A stretch of 64,000 nt of DNA, taken from NCBI RefSeq assembly GCF_007679035.1, contig NZ_VEFR01000005.1, forward strand, positions 124,001 through 188,000, in the 5' to 3' direction. The notes under the pieces are model-generated. The model ran no database searches. It was not told the origin of the DNA and saw only the letters and a list, made by a program, of their open reading frames with translations. Of this stretch, positions 25,121 to 37,185 are shown one piece after another. How positions within the stretch are numbered: the stretch's first letter is position 1; every line of letters begins with the position of its first letter. The DNA comes from Agrococcus jejuensis (GTDB lineage: Bacteria > Actinomycetota > Actinomycetes > Actinomycetales > Microbacteriaceae). The translations under genes were made by a program, and so were the position numbers.

Positions 25121-26775
25121 GGATGCGGAAGGCGCTGGTCGCGGGCGCCGCGGCGCTCGCGCTCGTCGGCTGCGTGGGCCTGCCCGACTCGGGGCCGGTG
25201 TCGGCCGGCGAGGTGCAGGAGGGCACGGGCCTCGGCGACGTCGAGTTCATCGCGGAGGGCCCGACGCCCGGCGCGTCGCAGGAGGAGATCGTGCAGGGCT
25301 TCCTGCAGGCCGCGCTCAGCCCCGCCGACGACTTCTCGATCGCCCGCGACTACCTCGCGGATGGCGCGGCGTGGGATCCCCTCGCGGGCGTCGCGCTGCG
25401 GTCCGGGCAGCCGGAGCTCACCTCGACCGACTCGGCGACGGTCGAGGCGACGATCGACGTGGTCGGCACGGTCGACGAGCACGGCACGTTCACGACCGTC
25501 GCGGACGACACGGCGCGGCGCACGTTCGTGCTCATCGAGGAGCGCGGCGAGTGGCGCATCGCCGAGGCGCCCGACGGCCTCGTGCTGTCGCGCTTCAGCT
25601 TCGAGCGGCTCTTCGACCCGCAGTCGCTCGCCTGGTTCGCCGACGATCGCGCGACGTTCGTGCCCGACGTGCGCTGGTTCCCGCGCTCGAGCACCGACCT
25701 GCCGGCGGCGATCGTCGACGCCGCGCTCGCGGGCCCGGTCGCGTGGCTCGCGCCCGCGGTGTTCACGGCGGCGGATGCCGACGCCGTACGCGTCGGCGAC
25801 GTCGTGCTCGACGACGACGTCGCCGAGGTGACGGTGTCGTTCGAGCAGGTGCAGGAGTCGTCGAGCGACGAGCTCAGCATGCTCGCGCTGCAGCTGCAGC
25901 AGTCGATGGTGCGCCTGGGCATCACGGAGGTGGTCGTGGGCGTCGACGGCGTCGAGGGCTACTCGGCCACCTCGCGCGACGCTCCCGAGGCGTCCCTGCC
26001 ATCGGTCGACGCGCGACCGATCGTGCTGGCCGGCGGGGAGCTGTCGTACGTCGGTCAGGGGGGTGCGCCCCTCGAGAGCGACCTGGGCATCGACCTCGAG
26101 GCGGCCGAGGCGACGTCGGTGACGGTGCGCGACGACGATGGTCTCGCGGTCGCCCTCGCCTCCGGGCAGGTGCTGCGCCTCGTGCCGGGCGCCGATCCCG
26201 TGGTGCTCGACACGGGTGCGACGGTGGCGCCGTCGCTCGACCGGGCAGGCTGGGCGTGGTGGGTGCCGGATGCGGCGACGCAGGCGATCGTCGTGAGCGA
26301 CGGCGCGCGCGAGATCGTGCTCGGGCTGCCCGACCTGCAGGGCACGATCCGCGACGTCGAGGTGTCGCGCGACGGCGCGCGCATCGCGATCGTCACCGAC
26401 GTCGCGGGCGGCACGGCCGCGTGGGTCGCGGGCATCGTGCGCGAGGACGGCGTGCCGGTGAGCGTCGCGTCGCCGCAGCGCATGCCGCTCGTGACGGGCT
26501 CGGCCGTCGACGTCGCGTGGGCGACGGGCACGTCGATCGCGGTGCTGTCGTCGACGCAGGATCGCGGGCAGCAGCTCGTGCTGCTCACGGTCGGCGGCGC
26601 GACGCAGCAGCTGTCGACGCCGCAGGATGCGATCACGCAGCTCGCGGGCGGCATCGGCGCGTCCGCGGTGCTGCGGGCGCGGTCGGCCCTGGGCGAGCTG
26701 CTCGTGCTGCGCGGCGGGCAGTGGCAGCCGTCTGCCGAGGTCGCCGACGTGCAGCTGGTGGCGACGCAGATCTGA
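25117..26775 (+). CDS. lpqB: Lipoprotein LpqB
   Basis: A 552-residue lipoprotein, lipobox ALVGC at Cys19. An N-terminal GerMN-like domain (about residues 60-290) is followed by a beta-propeller-like domain. In mycobacteria LpqB binds the MtrB sensor domain and modulates MtrAB signalling; the same role is inferred here from the coupling to mtrB. GTG 25117 overlaps the mtrB stop; ATG 25123 two codons later is an equally plausible start. No Cys is present beyond the lipobox, which fits a surface protein. Confidence 0.94.
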   Translation: MRMRKALVAGAAALALVGCVGLPDSGPVSAGEVQEGTGLGDVEFIAEGPTPGASQEEIVQGFLQAALSPADDFSIARDYLADGAAWDPLAGVALRSGQPELTSTDSATVEATIDVVGTVDEHGTFTTVADDTARRTFVLIEERGEWRIAEAPDGLVLSRFSFERLFDPQSLAWFADDRATFVPDVRWFPRSSTDLPAAIVDAALAGPVAWLAPAVFTAADADAVRVGDVVLDDDVAEVTVSFEQVQESSSDELSMLALQLQQSMVRLGITEVVVGVDGVEGYSATSRDAPEASLPSVDARPIVLAGGELSYVGQGGAPLESDLGIDLEAAEATSVTVRDDDGLAVALASGQVLRLVPGADPVVLDTGATVAPSLDRAGWAWWVPDAATQAIVVSDGAREIVLGLPDLQGTIRDVEVSRDGARIAIVTDVAGGTAAWVAGIVREDGVPVSVASPQRMPLVTGSAVDVAWATGTSIAVLSSTQDRGQQLVLLTVGGATQQLSTPQDAITQLAGGIGASAVLRARSALGELLVLRGGQWQPSAEVADVQLVATQI

Positions 26776-26879
26776 CGACGCCCGCGCCGCACGGCGCGCG
26801 CGTGCTCCCCAGGTCGCGGCGCACGCTGTCCATGCGCAGGCGCGGCGATGCCGGCGGCGCGCCCGGGCACGCTGGCGGC

Positions 26880-27503
26880 ATGCATCGATCGATCCGCGAG
26901 GCCCTCGGGGTGCTCTGGCCGCGCGAGTGCGCCGGCTGCGGCGCACCCGACCACGGCGTGTGCCGTGCGTGCGCGGCCGTGTTCGGCACGACCCATGTCG
27001 AGCATCGCGGCGATGTGCGCGTGGCGTGGGCGGCGACGTACGACGGCGCCGCGCGCGCCGTCGTGCTCGCGGCGAAGGAGGAGGGGCGCGGGTCGGCGAC
27101 GCGGCTGCTCGCGTCGACGCTGCGGCGGCTCGTCGACGAGGTCGCGTCGGGCGAGGACGACACGCCGCTGGTCGTGCTCGTCCCGGCGAGTCGCGAGGGC
27201 ACGAGACGCCGTGGCTTCGTGCCCGTGCGGGTGCTCGCGCGCAGGGCCGGGATGCGGTGGATCGAGCTCGTGCAGGTCGCCGACGGGCAGCAGAAGCGGC
27301 AGGGCCGGGAGGCGCGGCTGCACCGCGCCGCGTTCCGCGTCAGGACGCGCGACGCGCCGAGGATCGATGGCGCTCGCGTCGTCGTCGTCGACGACGTCGC
27401 GACCACCGGCGCGACCCTGCGCGAGGCCGTGGCCGCAGCCCGTGCGGGCGGCGCCCACGTCGTCGCGGCGGTCGTCGTCGCGCGGGTGCCGCGTCATGGC
27501 TGA
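26880..27503 (+). CDS. comF: ComF family protein (phosphoribosyltransferase fold)
   Basis: A 207-residue protein. The N-terminal zinc-finger cysteines C17-x2-C20 and C28-x2-C31 are present, and the PRPP-binding loop [13 protein letters not shown] lies near residues 168-180. The middle TRRRGF segment is typical of ComF/GntX. In naturally competent bacteria ComF takes part in DNA uptake; no other competence gene is seen here and the gene's position between lpqB and hpf is conserved in actinobacteria regardless of competence. ATG 26880 has no clear ribosome site. Confidence 0.92.
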   Translation: MHRSIREALGVLWPRECAGCGAPDHGVCRACAAVFGTTHVEHRGDVRVAWAATYDGAARAVVLAAKEEGRGSATRLLASTLRRLVDEVASGEDDTPLVVLVPASREGTRRRGFVPVRVLARRAGMRWIELVQVADGQQKRQGREARLHRAAFRVRTRDAPRIDGARVVVVDDVATTGATLREAVAAARAGGAHVVAAVVVARVPRHG

Positions 27504-27614
27504 CGCATGGATGCGTGCTGGACACGGGCCGGGCACGTGCCGATAGGCTGACCCGACCCAAGGCGCTTCCGCCACCGACCCGGGGCGGATCGCCCTATCA
27601 GGTTGGAGGTCACC

Positions 27615-28250
27615 GTGGACGTCGAGATCACCGCCCGAGGGGCTCGCATCACCGATCGCTTCGAGGCGTATGCCGAGGAGAAGCTCGAGAAGATCGGCCT
27701 GCTGCTGCCCCGTGCCACCTCGATCGCGATGCGCGTGTCGCGGCATGCCGATCCGAACGCCACCGCAGGTGGCCGCGTCGAGATCACCGTGCTCGTGCCC
27801 GGCAGCGTGATCCGCTCCGAGGCCGAGGGTCCCGACAAGTACATCGCGTTCGACGCGGCCTTCCACAAGCTCATGGAGCGGGCACGCCGCATCCACGACA
27901 AGCGCACCGACCGCGGCGCCAAGCGCGCCTCGGTGCGCGAGGTCGCCTCCGGCGACTTCCGCGGGCTCGACGTCACGCCCGCCGACGCCGCCGTGCTCAC
28001 CGCCGTCGCGACCGGCGAGGTGCCGATCGTCGAGGACGAGCAGGAGTGGTCGCCCGTCGTCATCCGTCGCAAGCAGTTCCCGTCGAAGCGCATGACGACG
28101 CGGCAGGCGGTGGACCAGATGGAGCTCGTGGGCCACCCGTTCTACCTCTTCGTCGACGCGGAGACCGACCAGTGCGCCGTCGTCTACCGACGCAAGGGCT
28201 GGTCGTACGGCGTCATCACGCTCGAGGGCGAGACGACCGACCTCGACTGA
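27615..28250 (+). CDS. hpf: Long-form ribosome hibernation-promoting factor
   Basis: A 211-residue protein with the N-terminal ribosome-binding domain ([25 protein letters not shown]) and the C-terminal dimerisation domain ([19 protein letters not shown]), joined by a charged linker; this long HPF drives 100S ribosome dimer formation in stationary phase. GTG 27615 follows TTGGAGG at proper spacing and gives the usual N-terminus; the upstream TTG at 27603 lies inside the ribosome site. A TAGGCT -10-like hexamer at 27544-27549 gives a leader of about 60 bases. Confidence 0.95.
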   Translation: MDVEITARGARITDRFEAYAEEKLEKIGLLLPRATSIAMRVSRHADPNATAGGRVEITVLVPGSVIRSEAEGPDKYIAFDAAFHKLMERARRIHDKRTDRGAKRASVREVASGDFRGLDVTPADAAVLTAVATGEVPIVEDEQEWSPVVIRRKQFPSKRMTTRQAVDQMELVGHPFYLFVDAETDQCAVVYRRKGWSYGVITLEGETTDLD

Positions 28251-28265
28251 GGCCGCTCGCACCTC

Positions 28266-28301
28266 GGCGCCGGCGTTCCGCCCAGGGCGGACGCCGGCGC
28301 C
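28266..28301 (+). terminator. Hairpin between hpf and secA
   Basis: GGCGCCGGCGTTCCGCCC (28266-28283) pairs with GGGCGGACGCCGGCGCC (28285-28301) with one bulged base. It follows the hpf stop by 15 bases and precedes the secA -10 hexamer, so it separates the two transcription units. Confidence 0.75.
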
Positions 28302-28378
28302 CGTGCGTCCAGACCGACCGGGGTAGCATGGACCCTCGGTTATCGAACCGTTACATCCACCGAACGGGAGAGACATCC

Positions 28379-31246
<2,868 letters not shown>

Positions 31247-31247
31247 C

Positions 31248-31724
31248 GTGCGGCCTCTCACCGAGGAGCAGATCCGGTCGTCGTTCGTGAACGCGACCGA
31301 GCAGCAGCTCGAGCAGCTGACGATGCCGGGTCTGCACGAGACGATCTGGGAGGAGCGCGAGTACCTGGGCTGGCGCAGCCCGCACTCCGCGCGACTCGGC
31401 TACATCGTGCAGTGGCTCGGCGGCGAGCCCGTCGGCATCGTCGTGCGGTCGTCGACCGCGACGCTGCGCCCGGGCATCGCGGCGATGTGCACGCTGTGCC
31501 ACTCGACGCAGCCCGCGACGCAGGTGCGGCTCTTCACGGCGCCGCGTGCTGGGGAGAAGGGTCGCGCGGGCGACTCGCTCGGCACCTACATCTGCGAGTC
31601 GCTGTCGTGCTCGCACTCGATCCGCATCGTGCCGCCGTACATGGCGAGCGCGTCGCGCATCCAGGAGCGCGGCGAGGCGATGCTGCAGCGGCTCGGCGCG
31701 TTCACGCGCCGCGTCATGGCCTGA
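31248..31724 (+). CDS. FBP-domain (EF-G-binding protein C-terminal zinc-finger) protein
   Basis: A 158-residue cytoplasmic protein of the actinobacterial FBP family, related to the C-terminal treble-clef domain of FusB-type EF-G-binding proteins. The zinc ligands are in MCTLCHS and ICESLSCSH; the preamble PLTEEQIRSSFVN and WRSPHSARLGYIV are typical. A role in translation (EF-G or ribosome interaction) is inferred from the family only; FusB confers fusidic acid tolerance, but that should not be assumed here. GTG 31248 starts one base after the secA stop. Confidence 0.87.
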   Translation: MRPLTEEQIRSSFVNATEQQLEQLTMPGLHETIWEEREYLGWRSPHSARLGYIVQWLGGEPVGIVVRSSTATLRPGIAAMCTLCHSTQPATQVRLFTAPRAGEKGRAGDSLGTYICESLSCSHSIRIVPPYMASASRIQERGEAMLQRLGAFTRRVMA

Positions 31725-31742
31725 CGCGGCGCCTGGCCGCGC

Positions 31743-32843
31743 TCAGCCGCCCGACTGCAGCGTCACGAGGCCGCCGTAGGCCGTGACGCCGAGCGGCGGG
31801 CCGTAGCCCTCGGAGCCGCCGCCGTTCGAGTAGACGGCGACGATGAGCCCGGCGCCCGTCGCGGGGTCGACGTTCGACACCCATCCGCTGCCCGACGCAC
31901 CCGAGCCCATGACGCAGTCGACGCCCAGGTTCGGGTCGCCGCCGACGCCGTAGGTGATGGTCGAGTCGGAGCAGTAGCGCTGCACCTCGGCGTCGAACGG
32001 AGCGGGGTCGCCGGGGTAGCCGGCGAACACGATGCCGTTCGTCTCGGCCTGGAAGCTCACGCCCTGGCCGCCGACGACGTCTTCGATCTCCCGCCCCTGC
32101 GCGTCGGGCGCCATGCGCATGAACGCGAAGTCGAAGCCCATCCAGCCGTTGTCGTCCTGGCCGTCGAGCCAGCGGTCGTTGGCGGTGATGTACTGCTCGG
32201 GGTACCACCAGTCCTCGGCCTCCCAGACGCCGAACGGCGCGGCGCCGTCGTCGTACGCCGGCGTGAACGTGATGGATGCCATCTCGGTGCGGGTGTCGTC
32301 GCTGAACACGCAGTGCGCGGCCGTGATGACGATGTCCTGCGTCTCGCCGTTGATGACCGTGCCCGAGCACGTGTACTGCCCGCCCTCGTCGTCGGTCATG
32401 TCGAGCCGGCCGACGGTCGACTGGATGAGGTCGCCCGTGAGCGACGGTGCGACGTCGGGCAGGTACTCGTCGCCCTCGGTCGAGTCGGGCAGCCCGGCCT
32501 GCGACTGCACGAGCGGCGTGCCGCGCGTGGGCTGCAGGATGACGTCGGTCGCGGCGTCGGGGGAGTAGCCCGCGCTCGTGATGGGGCTCTCGCCGGCGTA
32601 GTAGGCGCCGACGTCCTCGGGCGTCGGGTCGCTGTCGGCGACCGGCTCGTCGGGCTGCACGAACTGGCTGGGGTCGACCGTCTCGGTCGGCTCGGCCGTC
32701 TGCGTGGGCTGGGGCTGCGGCTGCTGCGTCGTCGGCAGCGGCTGCGGCTGCGGCAGGGGCGGGGGCAGGACGATGCAGCCGCTGAGGGCGAGCGCGGCGG
32801 CGCTCGCGACGACGATGGCGCGCACCCGACGAGGCGTGGTCAT
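31743..32843 (-). CDS. Secreted trypsin-like serine protease, lipoprotein
   Basis: A 366-residue exported protein: signal peptide with lipobox ALSGC at about Cys23, a Pro/Gln/Thr-rich linker (about residues 25-65) and an S1-like protease domain. The catalytic triad is readable as His177 (ITAAHCVF), Asp238 (GFDFAFM) and Ser317 (GASGSGW). The protease domain also has several cysteines. The substrate is unknown. ATG 32843 has a GGGAG ribosome site and places the signal at the N-terminus; an in-frame start at 32873 would only add ten residues. The linker is a plausible target for O-mannosylation. Confidence 0.88.
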   Translation of the reverse strand: MTTPRRVRAIVVASAAALALSGCIVLPPPLPQPQPLPTTQQPQPQPTQTAEPTETVDPSQFVQPDEPVADSDPTPEDVGAYYAGESPITSAGYSPDAATDVILQPTRGTPLVQSQAGLPDSTEGDEYLPDVAPSLTGDLIQSTVGRLDMTDDEGGQYTCSGTVINGETQDIVITAAHCVFSDDTRTEMASITFTPAYDDGAAPFGVWEAEDWWYPEQYITANDRWLDGQDDNGWMGFDFAFMRMAPDAQGREIEDVVGGQGVSFQAETNGIVFAGYPGDPAPFDAEVQRYCSDSTITYGVGGDPNLGVDCVMGSGASGSGWVSNVDPATGAGLIVAVYSNGGGSEGYGPPLGVTAYGGLVTLQSGG

Positions 32844-32907
32844 GGGACTCCCATCCGAGACGGACGGATGCATCGTACGTCCGCGCGCTCGGGAGGGTGC
32901 CGGGTGC

Positions 32908-32935
32908 CGGGTGCGCGCTCGCTGCGCGTCACCCG
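32908..32935 (-). terminator. Hairpin downstream of the hemolysin III gene
   Basis: CGGGTGCGCGC (32908-32918) pairs with GCGCG-T-CACCCG (32924-32935) with one bulged T; loop TCGCT. It lies 7 bases past the hemolysin III stop on the minus strand and before the protease promoter region. Confidence 0.6.
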
Positions 32936-32942
32936 TCCCAGG

Positions 32943-33689
32943 TCAGATCGCGGCGATGAGGATCGCGGTCCAGTGGCAGAGGAACGCGACGACGGTGCAG
33001 GCGTGGAACAGCTCGTGGAAGCCGAAGTGGCCGGGCACGGGGTTGGGGCGCTTGATGCCGTAGAAGACGGCACCGACCGTGTAGGCGAGGCCGCCGACGC
33101 CGATGAGGATCGCGGTCGCGGGACTCACGGCGTAGATCGCGGGCAGGTACGCGACGGCGGCCCAGCCGAGCGCGACGTACAGCGGCACGTAGAGCCAGCG
33201 CGGCGCCGTGACCCACAGCACGCGGAAGGCGATGCCGAGCGCGGCGCCGCCCCACACGATCGAGAGCAGGATGGTGGCCTGCTCGGTCGAGAGCGTGAGC
33301 ACCGCGAGGGGCGTGTAGGTGCCGGCGATGAGCAGGAAGATGTTCGAGTGGTCGAGGCGCTTGAGCGCCAGGCGCGCCCGGTCGCTCCAGTGGAAGCGAT
33401 GGTACGTCGCCGAGACGCCGAACAGCAGCAGGCTCGTGGCCATGAAGATCGCCGAGGCGACCTTGCCGCCGGTCGTGTCGGCGAGCGCGACGAGCACGAT
33501 GCCCGCGACGAGCGCCAGGGGAGCGGTGACGAGGTGGATCCAGCCACGCCACGACGGCTTCTCCTCGCGTGCGGATGCGGCGACGGCGTCGCCTGCGGCC
33601 TCGATGAGCGGGAGGTGCGGAAGCGACTCGGCCTCGGCATCGCTCGACGCGGGGGCCGCGTGGTCGCGGCGGGGAGAGTCGGTCTGCAT
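32943..33689 (-). CDS. Hemolysin III / PAQR family membrane protein
   Basis: A 248-residue integral membrane protein with a ~45-residue charged N-terminus and seven hydrophobic segments. Conserved PAQR-type metal ligands are suggested by HLVTAPLALVAG, VSATYHRFHW and GFHELFHACTVVAFLCHW. Bacterial members (YqfA/TrhA type) affect membrane energetics and fluidity; 'hemolysin' is a historical name and does not imply toxicity. ATG 33689 was chosen. It is divergent from uppS across 73 bases. Confidence 0.9.
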   Translation of the reverse strand: MQTDSPRRDHAAPASSDAEAESLPHLPLIEAAGDAVAASAREEKPSWRGWIHLVTAPLALVAGIVLVALADTTGGKVASAIFMATSLLLFGVSATYHRFHWSDRARLALKRLDHSNIFLLIAGTYTPLAVLTLSTEQATILLSIVWGGAALGIAFRVLWVTAPRWLYVPLYVALGWAAVAYLPAIYAVSPATAILIGVGGLAYTVGAVFYGIKRPNPVPGHFGFHELFHACTVVAFLCHWTAILIAAI

Positions 33690-33750
33690 GCTCTTCAGTG
33701 TACGACGTACGCAATGCCTCGTCCATGATGGACGCAGCACGCAGGGGGCA

Positions 33751-33756
33751 TACATT
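33751..33756 (+). promoter_or_regulatory. -10 hexamer of a probable leaderless uppS transcript
   Basis: TACATT ends 6 bases before GTG 33763. The intervening GGGGAG is too close to the start to be a ribosome site. Confidence 0.45.
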
Positions 33757-33762
33757 GGGGAG

Positions 33763-34533
33763 GTGGCGACGAGACGAGGCGGGACAGGCATCCTGTACCG
33801 CGCGTACGAGCGCCGCCTCCGCCGGGAGCTCGCGGGCGGCCCCGTGCCGACGCACATCGCGATGATCATCGATGGCAACCGTCGCTGGGCTCGGCTCAAC
33901 GCGCTCGACAGCGTGGGCCACGGCCACCGCGCCGGCGCCGCGAAGATGCACGAGTTCCTCGAGTGGTGCGACGAGCTGGGCGTCGAGGTCGTGACGCTGT
34001 ACCTGCTGTCGCACGACAACCTCGCCAGCCGCGACGCCGAGGAGCTCGACGAGCTGTGCGCGATCATCGCCGACCTCGCCGACGCGCTGTCGACCGGCAC
34101 CGGCTGGCGCATCCGCCATGTCGGCTCCTCCTCGGCGCTCCCCGCCGACCTCGCAGCAGCCGTCGGCGCCGCGGTGGAGCGGTCGAGGGAGGCGCCGGGC
34201 ATGCAGGTGAACCTCGCCGTCGGCTACGGCGGCAGGCACGAGGTCGTCGAGGCCATCCGCCGCATCCTCGAGAGCCACGACGGCACGACCCACGAGCTCG
34301 CCGAGCTGCTGAGCCCCGAGCTCATCGGACAGCACCTCTACACGACGGGCCAGCCCGACCCCGACCTCGTCATCCGCACGTCGGGCGAGCAGCGACTGAG
34401 CGACTTCATGCTGTGGCAGTCGGCGCGCAGCGAGCTGTACTTCATGGAGGCGCTCGGTCCTGACATGCGCGAGGTCGACTTCCTGCGCGCGGTGCGCGAC
34501 TACGGCCAGCGCTCGCGCCGCTTCGGCCGCTGA
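33763..34533 (+). CDS. uppS: Isoprenyl (undecaprenyl) diphosphate synthase
   Basis: A 256-residue cis-prenyltransferase that elongates isoprenoid chains from IPP, feeding cell-wall and glycan lipid carriers. The catalytic MIIDGNRRWAR is at residues 34-44 with Asp37; GHRAGAAKMHEFLEWC, the LYLLSHDNL strand and the C-terminal PDPDLVIRTSGEQRLSDFMLWQ motif are intact. Chain length (C50 or C55, or a shorter product) cannot be read out. GTG 33763 lies 6 bases after TACATT. Confidence 0.94.
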   Translation: MATRRGGTGILYRAYERRLRRELAGGPVPTHIAMIIDGNRRWARLNALDSVGHGHRAGAAKMHEFLEWCDELGVEVVTLYLLSHDNLASRDAEELDELCAIIADLADALSTGTGWRIRHVGSSSALPADLAAAVGAAVERSREAPGMQVNLAVGYGGRHEVVEAIRRILESHDGTTHELAELLSPELIGQHLYTTGQPDPDLVIRTSGEQRLSDFMLWQSARSELYFMEALGPDMREVDFLRAVRDYGQRSRRFGR

Positions 34534-35092
34534 CCCGCGGGACGCGTCGGAGCGGCAGCTCGGTGCCGGGTGGGTCGGCCCCGGCGTCTCGTGGCGGCTC
34601 CTCGCTGACGCTCGGGGGGCCTCCTCGACCAACTGGGAGGAGCAGGTCACGAAGGGCAGGGACGACCCTCACCAGCTGGTCGAGGAGCGCGCGAGCGCAG
34701 CGAGCACGCGTCACGAGGCCACGCGACCGCGGCTCCTGCCCGGCCACGCGCAGGGTCGCGTCGAGCAGGCACGTCGCGTGGTCTCGTGACGGCTCCTCGC
34801 CCTTCGGGCTCGGGACCTCCTCGACCAGCTGCTGAGGGCGGCACCCTGATGGGGTGGGTGGCGCTCGCGGCCTTGACGGCCAGCTGGCTCGGTGCCCATC
34901 CCCGGCCGCCTGCGACCCCGGTGTTACGAGTCCGTGAACGCGCCGAACGTGCCGCGTGTCGCTGCGAGCCGTGTCGGAGGGCGGGCGTAGCGTCAGCCTC
35001 AGTCGGGCACATGCCCGACGACCCACCGCGGCCGCGACGCCGTGAAGGGAGGCGGCCGCCCGAAGTTCCGACCGAGTCGGTGAGGAGCCCAC
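34534..35092. other. Long non-coding gap with palindromic repeat units
   Basis: 559 bases without a supportable gene between uppS and phoH2. The left half holds three related palindromic units (listed separately). The right half (34840-35092) shows no coding sequence; TAGCGT at 34988-34993 could be the -10 of a phoH2 promoter with a ~95-base leader. I found no tRNA-like or riboswitch-like fold. Confidence 0.7.
34586..34834. repeat. Three copies of a palindromic intergenic repeat
   Basis: Units at 34586-34636 (+), 34671-34727 (inverted) and 34781-34834 (+) share the ends CTCGTG(G/A)CG and CTCCTCGACCA(A/G)CTG, with a GC-rich self-complementary centre. Units two and three face each other and together form one large inverted repeat (arms 34671-34727 and 34773-34834) around ~45 bases. 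This resembles the REP-like intergenic palindromes widespread in actinobacterial genomes. Confidence 0.75.
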
Positions 35093-36418
35093 GTGCCCGA
35101 GGCCATCCACGCCCCCGAGATCGACGACCAGCTGCAGACCGCGCAGCGCACCTACGTGCTCGACACGTCCGTGCTGCTGTCCGATCCCGGCGCCATCCAC
35201 CGGTTCGCGGAGCATTCCGTGGTCATCCCGGTCGTGGTCATCGCCGAGCTCGAGAAGAAGCGCCACGATCCCGAGATCGGCTACTTCGCTCGCAAGGCGC
35301 TTCGCAACCTCGACGACCTCCGCGTCGCCCACGAGCGGCTCGACTTCCCCGTGCCGACCGACAGCGGCGGCTCGCTGCGCGTCGAGCTCAACCACTCGAA
35401 CCAGACCGTGCTGCCCTCGGGCCTCCAGCTGGGCGACAACGACTCCCGCATCCTCGCCGTCGCCTGCAACCTCGCGAACGACGGCCTCGACGTGTGCGTC
35501 GTGTCGAAGGACATGCCGATGCGCGTGAAGGCCGCGTCGATCGGCCTCGCGGCCGAGGAGTACCTCGCCGAGCAGGCCGTGGAGTCCGGATGGACGGGCA
35601 CGGCCGAGGTCGCGCTGTCGGGCGACGAGATGGCCACGCTCTACGAGGACGAGCGCCTCACGACGCCGATGGTCGACGGCCTGCCGCTCAACACGGGGCT
35701 CGTGATCACCTCGGAGCGCGGCTCGGCGCTCGGCCGCGTCACGGGCCCGGGCGTCATGACGCTCGTGCGCGGCGACCGCGACGTCTTCGGCGTGCACGGC
35801 CGCTCGGCCGAGCAGCGTCTCGCGATCGACCTCCTGCTCGACGACGAGGTCGGCATCGTGTCCCTCGGCGGCACGGCGGGCACCGGCAAGTCGGCGCTCG
35901 CGCTCGCTGCCGGCCTCGAGGCCGTGCTCGAGCGTCGCCTGCACAAGAAGGTCATCGTCTTCCGCCCCCTGTACGCCGTCGGCGGCCAGGAGCTCGGCTA
36001 CCTGCCGGGCGACAAGGACGAGAAGATGAACCCCTGGGGACAGGCGATCTACGACACGCTCGGCGCGCTCGTCTCCGACAACGTGCTCGACGAGGTCGCC
36101 GACCGCGGGCTGCTCGAGATCCTGCCGCTCACGCACATCCGCGGCCGCTCGCTGCACGACGCGTTCGTGATCGTCGACGAGGCGCAGTCGCTCGAGCGCA
36201 ACGTGCTGCTGACGGTGCTGAGCCGCATCGGCCAGAACTCGCGCGTCGTGCTCACGCACGACGTCGCGCAGCGCGACAACCTGCGCGTCGGACGCCACGA
36301 CGGCGTCGCGAGCGTCATCGAGACCCTGAAGGGCAACGCGCTCTTCGGCCACGTGACGCTCATGCGCAGCGAGCGCAGCCGCATCGCCGCCCTCGTCACG
36401 AGCCTGCTCGACCACTAG
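35093..36418 (+). CDS. PhoH2-type protein (PIN domain plus PhoH ATPase)
   Basis: A 441-residue fusion of an N-terminal PIN ribonuclease-like domain (Asp24 in YVLDTSVLL, acidic residues near Glu53 and the GDNDSRIL motif) with a C-terminal PhoH NTPase. Walker [13 protein letters not shown] is near 258-269 and the Walker [12 protein letters not shown] near 360. Characterised PhoH2 proteins are RNA helicases/ribonucleases. GTG 35093 is chosen; the ribosome site is GAGGAG 7 bases upstream. A strong hairpin terminator follows. Confidence 0.93.
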   Translation: MPEAIHAPEIDDQLQTAQRTYVLDTSVLLSDPGAIHRFAEHSVVIPVVVIAELEKKRHDPEIGYFARKALRNLDDLRVAHERLDFPVPTDSGGSLRVELNHSNQTVLPSGLQLGDNDSRILAVACNLANDGLDVCVVSKDMPMRVKAASIGLAAEEYLAEQAVESGWTGTAEVALSGDEMATLYEDERLTTPMVDGLPLNTGLVITSERGSALGRVTGPGVMTLVRGDRDVFGVHGRSAEQRLAIDLLLDDEVGIVSLGGTAGTGKSALALAAGLEAVLERRLHKKVIVFRPLYAVGGQELGYLPGDKDEKMNPWGQAIYDTLGALVSDNVLDEVADRGLLEILPLTHIRGRSLHDAFVIVDEAQSLERNVLLTVLSRIGQNSRVVLTHDVAQRDNLRVGRHDGVASVIETLKGNALFGHVTLMRSERSRIAALVTSLLDH

Positions 36419-36456
36419 GTCGAGCGCGAGACCGTCCGTCGCAGCCGATCTCACGC

Positions 36457-36489
36457 CGAGCGCCCGCATCCGCTGGATGCGGGCGCTCG
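36457..36489 (+). terminator. Hairpin terminator after phoH2
   Basis: A perfect 15-bp stem (CGAGCGCCCGCATCC and complement) with a 3-base GCT loop, 38 bases after the phoH2 stop. Confidence 0.85.
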
Positions 36490-36531
36490 TGCGTGCACGG
36501 AGCACCCAGGTCGGGCGGGCATCGTCGATGC

Positions 36532-37128
36532 ATGGGACGGGGAGATGCGACCAGGACCGGTGAGCGCCGAGCCGAGGTCGTGCGGCGCGTACGACGCGAG
36601 CAACGCAGCCTCGTCGGCTCCATCGCCGCAGTCACGCTCGTGCAGCTGGGCGCGCTGACGCTCATCGCGGTGCGGTCGGACGTGCTCACCGGTGGACGCG
36701 CGATGCCGGTGCCGGTGCAGTGGTCGATCGCCGCGACGATCGCCATCTGGATGGCCCTCGTCGTGGCGATGGCCGTGTACCTGTGCGTGGGGCACGACCG
36801 CGACGAGCGGCAGTGGCCCGGCAGCGTGCACGTGCGCGAGACGTGGCGCATCCAGCGCGCGCACGCGCCCGGCGTCGCCGGATGGATCGGCGCAGCCGCG
36901 CTCCTGCCGCTCGCGATCTGGCTGCCGGGCGTGCTGTCGATGCCGTGGGTCGACGTGCTGCACGGCGTCGTCATGTGGATCGGCCCCGCGATCACGGCGA
37001 TCTTCATCCCGCTCGCCGTGCGCGCGCAGGGTCGCATCGATCGGGCGGGTGCGCTGCGCCACTCGGACGTCGTCGGGGAGCGGGATGTCCTCGACCGTGC
37101 GCTCGAGCAGGAGTCCGAGGCGCGCTGA
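36532..37128 (+). CDS. Four-helix membrane protein, unknown function
   Basis: A 198-residue protein with an Arg-rich N-terminus (~28 residues) and four hydrophobic segments (about 29-48, 63-86, 112-137 and 144-163), then a charged cytoplasmic C-terminus. I recognise no family. ATG 36532 is used; an overlapping ATG at 36528 is out of frame. It stands between the phoH2 terminator and the A24 peptidase gene and is probably transcribed alone. Confidence 0.7.
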   Translation: MGRGDATRTGERRAEVVRRVRREQRSLVGSIAAVTLVQLGALTLIAVRSDVLTGGRAMPVPVQWSIAATIAIWMALVVAMAVYLCVGHDRDERQWPGSVHVRETWRIQRAHAPGVAGWIGAAALLPLAIWLPGVLSMPWVDVLHGVVMWIGPAITAIFIPLAVRAQGRIDRAGALRHSDVVGERDVLDRALEQESEAR

Positions 37129-37173
37129 CCGACGGTCTGTGGACGGTCGCCGACGCGATCGCACGGGCGGGGC

Positions 37174-37179
37174 TAGCGT
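37174..37179 (+). promoter_or_regulatory. -10 hexamer of a probable leaderless A24-peptidase transcript
   Basis: TAGCGT ends 6 bases before ATG 37186, with no ribosome site between them. Confidence 0.5.
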
Positions 37180-37185
37180 GCCCGC

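Noticed and set aside
34534..35092. A tRNA or small structured RNA in the long gap
   Set aside because: The folds seen are explained by the three palindromic units; I found no tRNA T-loop or anticodon arm pattern.
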